Shown here piece after piece: positions 1-13,700 of a stretch of DNA of 64,000 nucleotides. The translations under genes were made by a program, and so were the position numbers. Numbering within the stretch: position 1 is the stretch's first letter; the number at the start of each line of letters is the position of its first letter. Under the pieces are notes generated by a model. That model worked only from the letters and a program-made list of their open reading frames with translations. It made no database searches and had not been told where the DNA came from. This DNA comes from Diplonema papillatum. Lineage: Eukaryota > Euglenozoa > Diplonemea > Diplonemida > Diplonemidae. The DNA lies in the NCBI GenBank assembly GCA_030068145.1, contig JAPJBO010000410.1:62001-126000 (forward strand). Direction: 5' to 3'.

Positions 1-3000
1 AACCTCTTCCTCGAGGAAACTGTGCAGAAGGTGCGTTTTGCTTCTCCCCTACGACGAGACATATCAGCTAGTGGGGGTGATGAGTACTCAGCCTACAGGC
101 TGCAAGTGTGATCATAGGCGAGTTCATAAAATGCCTGCAAAATGTGTCGCCAAACCGCCGGGACCCTGAAAGGACCCTGAAAGACCCCTGTTTTTCGAAA
201 AAAAGGGAGGCCCCCAGCAGCTCAAAACCAGGATCCTACCACTTGGGTGGTCCTAAAATGCTCGGGAAATCCAAGATAACTGGTCGGATGCTCGTTTAGG
301 CTGAAATAATGGCTGCAGAACGCGAAAACAAGACAGGATCACCTCCCACAAGGCAATTCCTTAAGGAAAACATCAGAAACCCCATCCACGCCCGGTGCAC
401 TGCGCCTTGTAAGGACCCACGAACCACGCACATACTTTTTGGTCTTCGGGTCCATTTTTCACGGATCTCTTCATCGGAGCTGAAAGCGAGCAAAGTACAT
501 TGCGCCGGTAAAGACCGGCGCCCAGCGAGACTACCGGTACGAAAAGGACTCAATGTATAGATAGACTGCACGTCACTTGGTATACCAGTTTATTAAGGAA
601 CAGAAACTCAACGCAAGACCTTGGGGAGTGACCCTCGCCACAAGGTCATCTGCCGCAATCTGCATCAAAGATTGGCCAATACCGTTGTTGCAGCGACGTG
701 CGGATGTCGAGACAACCAGAATCAAGGTCCAACTATGGTAAGGGGCTTCTTAACAGTGTAAACGACTTGGCTTGTGCACGTTTTTTTCTGAATCGAATCA
801 ATTTTTCTGAGCCCAAAAGAGTCGTAAGCTAAGCTCACACTCACAATCCTCGCCCGGCGTATCCAATGAACAACTGCAGCTGGAAACGGAGCTCGACGTC
901 GAGACGCAGGCTCACCGGGACAGTAGACAGCACATCAAGGAGCTCGAGCACAACTTGTCGCAGGTTGGTGAGCTGAAACAGCTCTTGGCGCAAGCTGAAG
1001 CCGAAGCTAATGCGAAGACGGAGGCCTTGGCTCGCATGCACCAGACGCTGGAGTCTCACACGCAGGAAGTCGCGTTTTTGCAGGGAGAACTCGACCGTGC
1101 TGCGGCGAGGGCCGCCGCCGTGCAGGCGGACATGGACACCGTCGAGCACAGGAATTCGAAGCTGACGGGCGAAGTGGATCAGCTGGGGAGAGAAGTAAGC
1201 CACATGCAGGCTTTGCGGGAAGAGGTGCGCGCGCAAAGGGACAAGGTCGACGCGAAGTCAGACGAGATTCGGCAGTTGAACGCGGAGCTTGCGAGGGCGC
1301 GCATGGCCGACCGAGAGCTGCAGCACCGTGTCCAGGAAATCGCAGAACTCGACGAGAAGCTGGCCGCGACCATGCGGCAGCGCAGCGACGTGCTGGACGA
1401 GTTGTCCCGGCTGCAGGTCGCAGCGGGCCGCCTGGAAGAGGACAACTCCCACCTCGCACAGCAGCTCGAGAACACGAAGCAGCTGCTCCACAGCGAATCG
1501 TCGCAGGTGTCATCGCTGGAGTCGACGTGCCGCAGCCTGCAGCAGCAGGTGTCCGTGCAGCCGCATCTCGAGGCGCAGATTCAGACGCTGCACAACGATG
1601 TTAACAACTGCTCGTCGGAGATCGAAAGCCTGACGTGTCTCCTTGACCAGCGGATGGCGACCATTAAACACCTGGAAGAGCAGCTCGACTTCCAACAACA
1701 GCAGCAACAAGCCCTCGAAGCCGCGAACACACAACAGGTCTGCAGCTTCCCACAAGGAGGTCATGTCGTTGCTTTTCTTCTCGGGCAAAGCAACCCCGAG
1801 ACACTCAACAAGTTCAGCCAACCAGCTCATCACCAAAAGAAGCTTTTCAGGATCCTTGCAAAGTCTGTCCCGCGAGGGATCCACCTGCCCACAGCAGGCC
1901 AGTCCGACATGCCACTCGAAGCACGTTCCTGCCGCCCCATCTCCCCCGTAAGAAACAAGCAGCTACAAGGTGAAATGAGAAAACAAGAAACTGCATTCCT
2001 TCGGCATTGCTCCGAGAAGTACTTGATACTATACCCTGAGATGAATGCAGCTTTTCTGCTTATCATCCCTCGTAGATTTATTTCTGAACATCCACCCATG
2101 TAGGTCGTCACCATAGAAAGCCTCCAAGTCGAGTCTGGCCGACACTTGATCGTGATGCAAGAGCGAGACAAGGTTTGCAGATTTACCTCTCGAAGCTCTT
2201 TTGTTGCGCCGCTACACCACTAATCCGCAACCCCGTCAAAAGGCAGCTGGCACTGGCACCACCAAGCTGTGTTCCTCTTCGAGCCGAGGTGAAGTCCACA
2301 GACGATGCAGCGAAAGAGGGGAAGAAAGTTCACGTTTGGCATACTGTACGGTTTGGAGCGTTGCCCTCATACGAGGGTGTTGCATAAAGGCGGGTGGAGT
2401 AATGTACCCGCCCTCGAAGACGAACACGGGTGAAAACTGCCTCGCGCCCGACAAGCGTCGAAACAAGAAACGGCTCAAAAGCAGTTTCAAATTATGGCTG
2501 GGCCACCGGCCTTAACGCGAACACTGACTTCCATGCAAAACGTAGTACAAATCTAGCGGAGCACCGTGTTTGCGGGAACATCAGGGGTCCTCTGGACTCG
2601 CAAAGGGTCCTACCACCTATCTCGGCTCACCGAGCCTTAGTCCCCGCAGCAGTGCTTTGCGTGCCGGGATAGTCATGACTTTTTAAAGTTTGATTTGCAT
2701 CACACGCCTGCGAGAATGAAGCAGCAACGAGGGGAGTACTACCATCCATGTTCCCATCCCTTGAGCATAGAGCGATACTTCGACCCTGCCTTTACACCGA
2801 GGCTCGATCCGTGTGGACGACACCAATCTGACCCGGCTTAACCCCAAATTCCAAGCACCAGTCCTGCTCAGAAAGTGGTATTCAGAGGGCATTCTGCACA
2901 AAGGGCTGTATCAGAAAAAGCCAGCCCCCCTTGCTGTGCATCGTGCGTTTTCCACCTTTCCCCGTCATGAGCTCTGCCTTTCAAGAGCGAAACCCGAGAC

Positions 3001-6000
3001 GAAGAACGAGGTGCACACAACACCGCGGTGAAAACATACAGGGGGCTAGTCTCTAAGGTTTCATACCCCACTTTGGGAGCCGTACACTCCCCCTTTTACC
3101 TTTTTATTTTTGCATCCCTTTTCTAGACAACACCTTCCTCGAAGAAGACTTGATACAAGCATCAACCATGCATGAAAGGCAGTGCTCTGCCTAAACATTA
3201 AACTAAGATTTCCCCCCTGAAATCGTAAGAGAACTCGTCCCTCGAAGTTTCATACCCTACCTGCGGAGTCTTACACTCTGCGACCCTTTTCCTTTTCCCT
3301 CTTCTATTTTACACTTTTTTCGAAGAAGGCTTGATGTTGAGCATCGCACATGCATGAGAGGCAGTGTCATGCCTAAACATCAAAACTAATAATCTCCCCT
3401 CCACGCAGAGCATCGCCCGACTGGCTGCGGAGCACGAGGACGCGATGAAGGAGCTCAACGACGCGAACACGCGTCTCCAGCAAATGGCGGCCGACGGCGC
3501 GGCCGCGGCGCAGGAGAGCACCGACCTGCAGAGCAAGGTCGACGCACTGACGAGCGAGCTGCGGCAGATCGCGGAGCAGCGTGAGCAGCTGAAGCTCGAG
3601 TGCTCCGAGCTGGCGGCGGCGCTCGCGGCGGAGCAGGAGCGGTGCCGGAAGCTCGACGGCAGGGTCATCGCGGTGGAGACGGAGGCGGTCCGGTGCAACA
3701 CGCTCGAGGGCAAAATCGAGGCGCTGCAAGGTGTCAACAGCGCGCGCAGCCGGGAGAACGAGGACCTCGTCGCGGCCGTCAACCAACTCCGGCAGCAGCT
3801 CCGCTGCACCGAGCAGGACGTGGCCAACGCGGCGAGCCTCGAGGTGCGGGTCAAAGACCTCCGCGTCCAGCTCGCACAGCAGGTCGAAGACATGGAGCGC
3901 ATCGAGCAAGACGACTCAAAGAAGGCCATCGCCCTCGCCGAGGCCCGCAAGGAGCTAGAACGCGAGGTCGAGCGTGTCAAATCGACGACCCGCTACTTGG
4001 AAGACGAGCGCGCGAAGGCGCAGATGCTGACGGACCGCGTCCACCAACTCGAAGCCGCGGCCGCCCAGCGCAGCTCCCTGGAAGGCAAGATTGCAGGTGC
4101 CCGTTTCATTTTCTAGTGGGATCATCATTCTTGTCATTACCTACTGCAAGATTGCAGGTGCCCGTTTCATTTTCTAATGGGATCGTCATCAAATAGTGCA
4201 GGTGGTGTCCGTTCATTTTCTAATGGGGTCATCATTCTTAGCGTTATCTACTGCAAGATTGCAGGTGCCCGTTTCATTTTCTAATGAGATCGTCAGCTCT
4301 TATCAATATCTACTGCAAAATTTCAGGTGCCCGTCTCATTTTCTAGTGGGATCATCATTCTTGTCATTACCTACTGCAAGATTGCAGGTGCCCGTTTCAT
4401 TTTCTAATGGGATCGTCATCAAATGTTGCAGGTGGTGTCCGTTCATTTTCTAATGGGGTCATCATTCTTAGCGTTATCTACTGCAAGATTGCAGGTGCCC
4501 GTTTCATTTTCTAATGGGATCATCATCAAATATTGCAGGTGCCCGTTCATTTTCTATGGGATCATCATTCTTTGCGTTATCTACTGCAAGATTGCAGGTG
4601 CCCGTTTCATTTTCTAATGAGATCATCAGTTCTTATCAATATCTACTGCAAAATTGCAGGTGCCCGTCTCATTTTTTAGTGGGATCATCATTCTTGTCAT
4701 TACCTACTGCAAGATTGCAGGTGCCCGTTTCATTTTCTAATGGGATCGTCATCAAATGTTGCAGGTGGTGTCCGTTCATTTTCTAATGGGGTCATCATTC
4801 TTAGCGTTATCTACTGCAATATTGCAGGTGCCCGTTTCATTTTCTAATGGGATCATCATCAAATATTGCAGGTGCCCGTTCATTTTCTATGGGATCATCA
4901 TTCTTTGCGTTATCTACTGCAAGATTGCAGGTGCCCGTTTCATTTTTTAATGAGATCGTCAGCTCTTATCAATATCTACTGCAAAATTGCAGGTGCCCGT
5001 TTCATTTTCTAGTGGGATCATCATTCTTGTCATCACCTACTGCAAGATTGCAGGTGCCGTTTCATTTTCTAATGGGATCGTCATCAAATGTTGCAGGTGG
5101 TGTCCGTTCATTTTTTAATGGGGTCACCATTCTTAGCGTTATCTACTGCAAAATTGCAGGTGCCCGTTTCATTTTCTAATGAGATCATCAGTTCTTATCA
5201 ATCTCTACTGCAAAATTGCAGGTGCCCCGTCTCATTTTCTAGTGGGATCATCATTCTTGTCATTACCTACTGCAAGATTGCAGGTGCCCGTTTCATTTTC
5301 TAATGGGATCGTCATCAAATGTTGCAGGTGGTGTCCGTTCATTTTCTAATGGGGTCATCATTCTTAGCGTTATCTACTGCAATATTGCAGGTGCCCGTTT
5401 CATTTTCTAATTTTCTAATGGGATCATCATCAAATATTGCAGGTGCCCGTTCATTTTCTATGGGATCATCATTCTTAGCGTTATCTACTGCAAGATTGCA
5501 GGTGCCCGTTTCATTTTCTAATGAGATCATCAGTTCTTATCAATATCTACTGCAAAATTGCAGGTGCGTCTCATTTTCTAGTGGGATCATCATTCTTGTC
5601 ATTACCTACTGCAAGATTGCAGGTGCCCGTTTCATTTTCTAATGGGATCGTCATCAAATGTTGCAGGTGGTGTCCGTTCATTTTCTAATGGGGTCATCAT
5701 TCTTAGCGTTATCTACTGCAAGATTGCAGGTGCCCGTTTCATTTTCTAATGGGATCGTCATCAAATGTTGCAGGTGGTGTCCGTTCATTTTCTAATGGGG
5801 TCATCATTCTTAGCGTTATCTACTGCAAGATTGCAGGTGCCCGTTCATTTTCTATGGGATCATCATTCTTTGCGTTATCTATTGCAAGATTGCAGGTGCC
5901 CGTTTCATTTTCTAATGAGATCATCAGTTCTTATCAATATCTACTGCAGAATTGCAGGTTCCCGTCTCATTTTCTAGTGGGATCATCATTCTTGTCATTA

Positions 6001-9000
6001 CCTACTGCAAGATTGCAGGTGCCCGTTTCATTTTCTAATGGGATCGTCATCAAATGTTGCAGGTGGTGTCCGTTCATTTTCTAATGGGGTCATCATTCTT
6101 AGCGTTATCTACTGCAAGATTGCAGGTGCCCGTTCATTTTCTATGGGATCATCATTCTTTGCGTTATCTACTGCAAGATTGCAGGTGCCCGTTTTCATTT
6201 TCTAATGAGATCATCAGTTCTTATCAATATCTACTGCAATAATGCAGGTGCCCGTCTCATTTTTTAGTGGGATCATCATTCTTGTCATTACCTACTGCAA
6301 GATTGCAGGTGCCCGTTTCATTTTCTAATGGGATCATCATCAAATATTGCAGGTGCCCGTTCATTTTCTATGGGATCATCATTCTTTGCGTTATCTATTG
6401 CAAGATTGCAGGTGCCCGTTTCATTTTCTAATGAGATCATCAGTTCTTATCAATATCTACTGCAGAATTGCAGGTTCCCGTCTCATTTTCTAGTGGGATC
6501 ATCATTCTTGTCATTACCTACTGCAAGATTGCAGGTGCCCGTTTCATTTTCTAATGGGATCGTCATCAAATGTTGCAGGTGGTGTCCGTTCATTTTCTAA
6601 TGGGGTCATCATTCTTAGCGTTATCTACTGCAAGATTGCAGGTGCCCGTTCATTTTCTATGGGATCATCATTCTTTGCGTTATCTACTGCAAGATTGCAG
6701 GTGCCCGTTTTCATTTTCTAATGAGATCATCAGTTCTTATCAATATCTACTGCAATAATGCAGGTGCCCGTCTCATTTTTTAGTGGGATCATCATTCTTG
6801 TCATTACCTACTGCAAGATTGCAGGTGCCCGTTTCATTTTCTAATGGGATCATCATTCTTATCATTACCTACTTCCCTCGCCACCCGCTATTGGGCCCGC
6901 GACGTATCCTTCGCAGACCGATTATCTGCACCACCCCCTGCCTGAGCGACGGCTTTAGCGAGCATCACCCCAATTCGCACAGCTCGATGCAGTATGCACT
7001 GCCTGTCGGTGCGATCTACTGTATACGTCATATTCGAAAGTGTTCCTACGAATCTCGAGACATTAGTATAGTACACGCGCCGACCCTTGTATTGTACAAA
7101 CCCAGGGGATTAGCTTCTATATCCACATTTGGACTGTCACTCCAAATTTGGAATAGCCGGCGGGGAAAAAGAAGAAAAAGTACATGGGTGTTAGGACCAC
7201 CCTTAGCGAGTCTAGAGGTAACCTTTTGCTCAGTCCGGCGTTTGCGCAAACCCGAACCTTTTTGCCCACTCCGGCGTTTTTGCCCAGTCCGGCGTTGGTG
7301 CAAACCCGAACCTTTTGCCCAGTCCGGCATTTGTGCAAACCCGAACCTTTTTGCCGGTCCGGCGTTTGTCCAACCCGAATCGTTTTGCTCAGTCTGGCGT
7401 TGGTGCAATCCGCACCTTTTGCCCAGTCCGGCGGTTGTGCAAACCCGAACCTTTTTGTTCAGTCCGGCGTTTGTGCAAACCCGAACCCGTTGAACCCTGA
7501 TGATACCAAGCTCGGCGTTTGGCAAGTTCGGGGACCTGGTGCTAAGTTTGGGATGATGGCAAGTTGGGGGCCCTTATCCAGGGGGGAGGGCCCCTCCGGA
7601 CCGCCCCTGGCGAACCTTTGATGCTGAGTGCGGACCCGGAAAAGAGTCCACTGGCGGGAACCGAACCTCCCACCCGTAGGCCAGGAACGTCGTCCACTGA
7701 CGACTCTGCCACGCCGTTGTCCGCCGCGGGTTATCGGTTATCGGTTATCGGTACGGTGGATACCGCGGGAAAAAGTTCCGACGAATTGTGAAATCTCAAA
7801 AATACCAAAAAATTCGTATGGCGCTTCCGTTTGTTTGTGCGCACTAACGGACAGAGAGGGTAAGGACCTGGGTGTGCGGGGTTGGAGGAAGTCAGTCCCC
7901 CCCTTCTGGTACCCGTTTTTTGCCCTCCTTAGAATGCTGACCGTCCGCGTTTGCTTCCGCGGGGCGTTTGTTGGTGTACGGTGCCTGGAGTCCCTTTGCT
8001 TCTTTGCCAGGACCACGGCGTCGGACGACTCGGAGGCCTTCATGGCGCCCCGCAAGTCTCTGTCTGAAAAGTCCTGCCACTGCACTCGTAGGAGGTAGGT
8101 CTCGTACGAGGCACCACGGGCGACAGCCACAGCGTAGCCTTCGTTACCGGGTCTTGACTGGAGATGGAGGCTTTCCATTCGAACCATGATCTTGTGGAGT
8201 GCAGGGAGGTGGTCCTTTGACCAAGCTCCTTTCGACCATAGGTGACGCAGGGAGTGCTGAGCCCCGGTACCTTCGGAATCCGGGCGTTCCAACAACGGTC
8301 CGTATCGCTCCCTGACCCGGGTCAGAGGGTTTCCGCCCCTCCTGCCGAGTCAAGGAAGCCTCCCATTCCATCACGCGTCGAACATCCAGTTCCAGTGGAA
8401 CACGTATGTGGTTATGCTCCATAGCTCGCATCCGAGCCGACTGCGGACGATCCGCTCCGCCAGGGCTCGGACCACTGGGTCGGAGTGCGTGAGGGCTCCC
8501 TCTGGGAGACCGTCATCCGAGGAGATGGTCATCCCCTCCAAACCCGACAGGTCTTCTTCCGGTTCCGTCCTTATGCTCTCCGGATCAACAAGGGGGCCTC
8601 CCCTGTGAATGACCTTCTGGCAGCGTGAACTCGAGGTCGTCTCTGGTGGGATTAGCCATTTTGTGTTCTTTTTGTTTGTGCGCACTAGCGGCTTTTCACC
8701 TGATTTGGTGAGTTGCTTTTAGTACTTAGTACGCTGCCAACTACTAATTTTTAGTACCAACAATGCATTGTTAACACAAAAAAAACCAGTAGAGAAATGT
8801 CCGGGATGGGGGTACCGGGGGTACCCCATGGCCTGCCCCAGAAAAGTGGGATAGCTCGCTAGAGAGCTAACTTTGAGAGTTTCAAATTTACCAAACCTCT
8901 AGACTCGGAAAATGGCACTTCACCATCCCCCGGCAGAGGTGGCCAAAGTGCAATCCGTGGCACTCAGGGCCCAGCATTGTCGTGAAGATACGTCGCGTCG

Positions 9001-10771
9001 CGCTGTGTTGAGCCCATTCCTGAGTGAGGACGCAAAAACCCGTAAGCGGTCCAAATTTGGAAAACGGGCCGGAGACCAAGCTGATGCCCTGACAAACCGC
9101 GTCGTAAAAGTAGCGCACCTTTATCCGAGTCCAGGTAAATATGACATTGCCGAGTCAGGTTTAGATTTTGAGCGGGCAACCATGCTTCTCTGAAAAGAAT
9201 CATAGCCCCCTATTCAGCACATATCACCACTGCAAAGAGTATTTTACTTGGAGCCTGAACATCCTTTTCAGGTTCTTCGCAGGGCTCTAGGGGGTTTGTC
9301 TTTAGCCATACTTCAACGTCCTTTATATTTCACATGGCCACCCCAATCTACTGAACACCTCAGCCTCCAGGGTGTGCGGGACTCTGGGGTATTTTCTTCT
9401 TTATGACCTTCCTCGATGCCAGTTTGTCATTGTGTACGTGTGTGTATGTGTCGAATTTAATGATGGGTACACCTATCACGGCAGGTGTCAAACATTTGTT
9501 GCAAGTTTGCGTGTGCCGAGCTCGTTCTCGAGCTTCTATCGTGCCCCGTTGCTTGGACAAGCGCCTGCTTCCAAGTCGGCAACGGTACACACACCTTGAT
9601 GCTTTGATATATGGGAAATCGGTAGCCACTTTGACCCGTGGCTCCGCAGTACCGCCGATACACGTGGCTTTTCCCGGTACACGCGCGCTCGCAGTAAACG
9701 ACGGAGAGGAGGTCGGCAAAAAGTATCCCAAACCGGAACTACCCGCTCGCGGTGGAAGCAACATCCAAACCGAATCCAGGTCTCGAAATTCTCGCCGAAT
9801 CGAAGGAGAGCGAGCTGCAGGGGCTGCTGCACGAGAACAACGCGCTTCGGCAGAAGACGAAGAAGCTCGAGGCGGAGCTCGGGAGCCAAGCCCGCGTGGA
9901 GGACGTCGTGCACGAGGCGCAGACGCAGCTGCTGATCAAGAACGACGCGATCGCCCGGCTCGAGAAGGACGAAACGAAGCGCCGGCAGCTGCTCGACGAC
10001 CAGCACCGCGAGATCATCGGCCTCGGCGACAAGGTGCGCGCGCTGGAGGCCGAACTGGGGAAGGAAGGCGCGAAGCGGATGGACAGCGAAGCGAGGTTGC
10101 AGGAGATCAGCAAGGAGCTCACCGTCAAGTCGCGGGCCGACGAAGCGGAGTCACGCGATCGCGCCATGCAGGCTGAGCGCATGACCGCGGAAATGCGGGA
10201 CGTGAAGGACAAGGTCTACGGCTACGAGCGATCCCTTCGCATCGCATCGCAGAAGCTCGCCGACGCCGAAGACGTTGTTGCACAGCACCGGGCCGCGCTG
10301 CAGAGGGCGGACGAAGAAAAGCACCAGCTGGTCCGAGAGACCCAGGAGTGGAGGAACGAGGTTCAGAAGGAGAAGACCCGCTGCGGCGGCGTTTCGAACC
10401 GGATGGCCGAACTCGAAGGGGAGCTCCGGCTGCAAAAGGAAAAAGAGGAGCGCCTCGCGAAGACGTTGACGGCCGAGCTGCAAGACACCGCCGCGAAGCT
10501 CGACGCGAAGCTGCGAGACGAGCGGTGCCGCTCGGCCGCCCTCGAGCGCGAGACCCTCAAACTGCGCGAAGAGCTTCAATACCTCTCTGGCGCCCTTTCC
10601 CGCTCAGCGCCCGGGCAAGCGTACCTGGCGCCCCCTCAACAGCAGCAGCAGCATGAAGCGGCATCGTACGACGCGTCGCAACTTCGGTCCAAAGCTGAAC
10701 ACCTCGCCAATGAGTGGGAGCGCACCAAGGAAAACGTCACACTTCTCCGAGAGCAGCTCATGCACGGCTGA
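1..10771 (+). CDS. Long coiled-coil protein, C-terminal 878 residues, five exons (5' end outside window)
   Basis: Exons are read at 1-30, 880-1737, 2104-2172, 3409-4096 and 9780-10771. Every junction is GT-AG, and the phases agree (0, 0, 0, 1), which supports joining exon 4 to exon 5 across 5.7 kb. The product is almost entirely heptad-type coiled coil rich in E, Q, K, L, A and R, with few prolines, from the first exon to about 80 residues before the stop. A poly-Gln run closes exon 2 and another lies near the C-terminus. There is no enzymatic motif, signal peptide or membrane segment. It is probably a cytoskeletal, centrosomal or golgin-type scaffold, but composition alone cannot decide and I do not assign a family. 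Further small exons inside the last intron cannot be excluded. Antisense ORFs across these GC-rich exons are shadows. Confidence 0.8.
3045..3405 (+). repeat. Intronic tandem duplication, two copies of about 180 bp
   Basis: 3045-3220 and 3230-3405 align along their length. Both carry GTTTCATACCC near the start, then a pyrimidine-rich block, CGAAGAAG.CTTGAT, and CATGCATGAAAGGCAGTG or a close variant. The second copy runs directly into the acceptor of the 3409 exon, so the duplication has doubled the 3' end of this intron. Confidence 0.75.
4090..6868 (+). repeat. Minisatellite of GT...AG units at a splice donor
   Basis: About 45-50 units of 44-63 bp lie head to tail, immediately after the 3409-4096 exon. 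Every unit starts GTGCCCG or GTGGTGTCCG and ends TTGCAG or close to it; the first is 61 bp (4097-4157), the second 44 bp (4158-4201), the third 63 bp (4202-4264). Units carry CTAATG or CTAGTG internally. A higher-order period of about 333 bp is visible (TGTTGCAGGTGGTG recurs at about 4424, 4757 and 5089). The donor of the exon has the same GCAAGATTGCAG/GTGCCCG junction as each unit. Open frames here only reflect the repeat and are not genes. Confidence 0.95.
7225..7495 (+). repeat. Minisatellite, ~36-bp unit, about 8 copies
   Basis: The unit is approximately GCCCAGTCCGGCGTTTGTGC followed by AAACCCGAACCTTTTT, with point changes and length variants. It lies in the last intron of the coiled-coil gene. 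All frames stay open over it because of the repeat, not because of coding. Confidence 0.9.
7830..8691. repeat. Segment bounded by 21-bp near-perfect direct repeats
   Basis: TTTGTTTGTGCGCACTAACG plus G at 7830-7850 recurs at 8671-8691 with one substitution. The interval has several minus-strand open stretches with no family I recognise. Direct repeats of this length could be a target-site duplication around a degraded retroelement, but no poly-A tail is visible. A related sequence, inverted, occurs at 19160-19190 just outside transposon copy A. Confidence 0.4.
8718..8775 (+). repeat. Dispersed repeat fragment shared with 36370-36425
   Basis: ACGCTGCC, then AGTACCAACAATGCATTG and TTAAC, appear here and, inverted with a few changes, at 36370-36425. 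The remainder of the last intron (8776-9779) shows no recognisable feature. Confidence 0.5.
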
Positions 10772-13700
10772 GTTCGCGGCTCCCGACCCTTTGGGGACCG
10801 TATTCACGAAAGCGCGACCGGCCCGCAGGCCATTCTGCAGTTAGGTCGTTTTTAACCAACGCACACTTCGTTGGCATACGGCGAAGACGGTCTCGGAATA
10901 GCTGGGGTGTGCGAAAGGCTCGGAAGATGAGGCGCGCGGCAACCTTCTATTGACAGCTTTTCCGGGTGCACCGTCCAGAACCCGCATTCTGAGGCCGAAT
11001 TGACCCAGCAAGCCTCTGCGCGTAGAACCCGTTTCTGTGGCTTTAGAGGTCCCTGTTGGTTCCAGGTCGCATACCTCACATGCACAGCAATCATGCTTTA
11101 CCAGAATTTGTCTGTCCACCCCCTACCGTGCAGTAAAGCTAGAAGAGAAAAGCGCAACAAGCCGTCCCTACCGAGAGGGATGCCATCAGCAAGGAATAGG
11201 CAAAAAAGGCGGTCCGTTCGCTTCAAAGCCGCCGCGAAAAAGCGAAATAAATGCAAGCAGCTTGCGCAAAAAAGACCACAGCTCAAAGAACCAACCTTAA
11301 TTGTAGTACCAACAATCTTGCGGGTTGCCTTTTCTGCTTCCTTGGAGAGACAGCTAAATTAACGATGGCAGCGGTTTAACCAGAACACATGTAGGGTAAA
11401 TCGCACAAAAAACGGCGCGCGCTTGTTCTTCACCCATTTGTGTTATTTAGATAGAACCCTCCAAGGGTCCGTTTCATACGTTTCACAACACGCCATCGGG
11501 CTGTTGCTGCGTTGGTGGCTTTGTCCTTGACGCAGTGGACCGAGAGCCTCCCGTCTCACCTTTCAGATACGACTATGTCATGCTTGCTCTCAGACGCTGG
11601 CTCCCGTCATGGTGCAATGCGTGTTACGGCCGTTACACCCGAGCGAGCTTGGTTTCTTCACCGCCAAACCGAAGGTTCCTCTCTGCCCCAGGAGGCTTCC
11701 TGATTGGCTGTTCTCGGCTTGTGCAACCGTGTTGGCGTCACATCGCTGTACTTCCTGGCACAAGGTTCACGGTTCATCTTCGTCGTTCGGCTGCTGCTGC
11801 GTCATTTTTGGGCAAACGAGTACCACACTACGTCAGCCTTTCGTTATGTGTCTCCGGAAGTGTCACTTTTGTCGCGCTTTCGTCGTGGTGCAAGCCGAGT
11901 CGGTTGCAACTGCTGTGCCAAATTGCTCGTTTCCGCCGGCATGCCGAGAAGTGGTGCTCGCCATCGAGCTGAGTTGGCGGGTGGACGGTTACCGCGCAGT
12001 CCGTGTCAGGTGCAAAGGGCAAGAGCCAAGTCCACAGCCGGAACCTAGTCAGACTTGGTAGATGGTTACTGCTTGTTTCCAATCCGCTGAATAGTGTGTC
12101 TCCTGGCAGAATCTGCGGTTCAGGGTCGCTAGACCTGGCCTGCGAGATAGCGCGTACCTTTTTGCTGGCTCTGCTCGCGGCGGTTTTGTACACACGCATC
12201 ACGGGCTGATGTTACGTGAGTGGCTTGGTCCTTTGACAGAGCGGGCCGAGGCCTCCCCATTCTTTTCACCGGTGACAGCCTTAAGCAGACACACTTTGCC
12301 CGACTTGGTCTCCCGCCTTCGTCTCCCCGAAGGGTTTCGCACTGTGGCTACCAACCAGGCATTATGAGACTCGGTGTGTTAAGAACATACCGCGAACGTT
12401 CTTACATTCCTCTCTTTTTTTTTGCATAGAGCACTGTTTGTACGCGGACCTTTTTGTTTTGTCCGTTCCCCTTTTTCTCGCATCAGCAACCCCATACCCC
12501 GCTGTTAGAAACGTTGCCAATTGCATCTAGAACTCAAACCCACCAGATAGCCGGTGGTCTCCCTTAGATACGCGTAGAGACTATCTGTCCTTTCGTTTCT
12601 GCCTTCTTCCTCCGTTCCACGTGTCGAATCTTCGTTTTGCTCCTGTCTTCTTCCCTTCCAGACCCACCAGCCCTACCTCTTGCGGTTGCTGTCAAGCTTC
12701 GCGAGCACACACGGGGTTCAAGCCTTGCCGACAGAATCGTCAGTAGCCAGTGCCGGAACGCAGCGCACGCAGACAAACCCGTTACTCGCGAATGCCGATT
12801 CACCCCACCAGTCCGGACCCGAGAAGCTAACAGATGAAAGCAGATACGACGTATCGAACGTTTGCCACTTCTCAGCCGATGGGGCACATATGGTGCGCAT
12901 CATTTCAAGCACGTTCTATATCAGTTACGAAGACGTGTTCATGCTCGCAGGAGCGCGCGTCGCGTCCGCGATGGCGGCGATCCTGCGGGCTTCGGCCCTC
13001 CGCAGCCGGAAGTTCACCGCCCTCCGAGGGCAGAAGCGGGACAGCGGCAGCACTCACGTTTCACTGAGGGAGTTGATGCACCACGAAAGTCGATACGAGT
13101 TTTGGGTCAGAATGCAAAGAATCGATAAGAGAACTTCACACAGCCTTCAGGGTGCATACATGGCGCTAACCACCACTTCACCACTTCACCGATTTTGCGT
13201 TTTTTTTTACACCACTTCACGGTCATTGTTGTTACATTGTTGTATGCAGGGAAGTAGCTTGAGCTCTGAGCCCCACGTAAAATCCTACCAAATGTTGTAC
13301 AGAGCACTTTCAGGGTCCTCGTGGCACTTTGTGTGTGTGGAGCTCAGACCGACACTGTGTTGAGGGCGTTGTTGGGGTGTCCGGACCAAATGCGGCACGT
13401 GCAGGTGGGTTTTGCTCAGGTAGCAGCACACAGCAAGAATTGCTAGCCGCTTTGTAGTCCACAGAGACTGTGGCAACTTTGATGCGAGCTAACTGTAGTT
13501 GTCACTACTGTCCACTACAGGGGCTGTCCTTCGGGAAGCAAAAGAGCCATGCGAAGAAGGCGAGTGTCGCTTGGCGGTTATCTGCGACAGCAGGGCGGCT
13601 AGCATTACACAAGTCAATACCAGCGCCGCAGGCGTGGAAGTTTTTTCAAGCTAATGGGTCAGCGCTGCAGGTATTCAAACAGGAAGAACTGCTACAGCCG

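Noticed and set aside
4196..6758. Repeated ORFs translating as SFSNGI/ARLQVPVSFSN peptides
   Set aside because: They are open only because the minisatellite lacks stops in some frames. Unit length is not a multiple of three and the region is intronic.
12680..13363. 227-codon + strand ORF
   Set aside because: It runs through a rearranged duplicate of the NDUFAF6-like 5' region and low-complexity sequence; no protein body is present.
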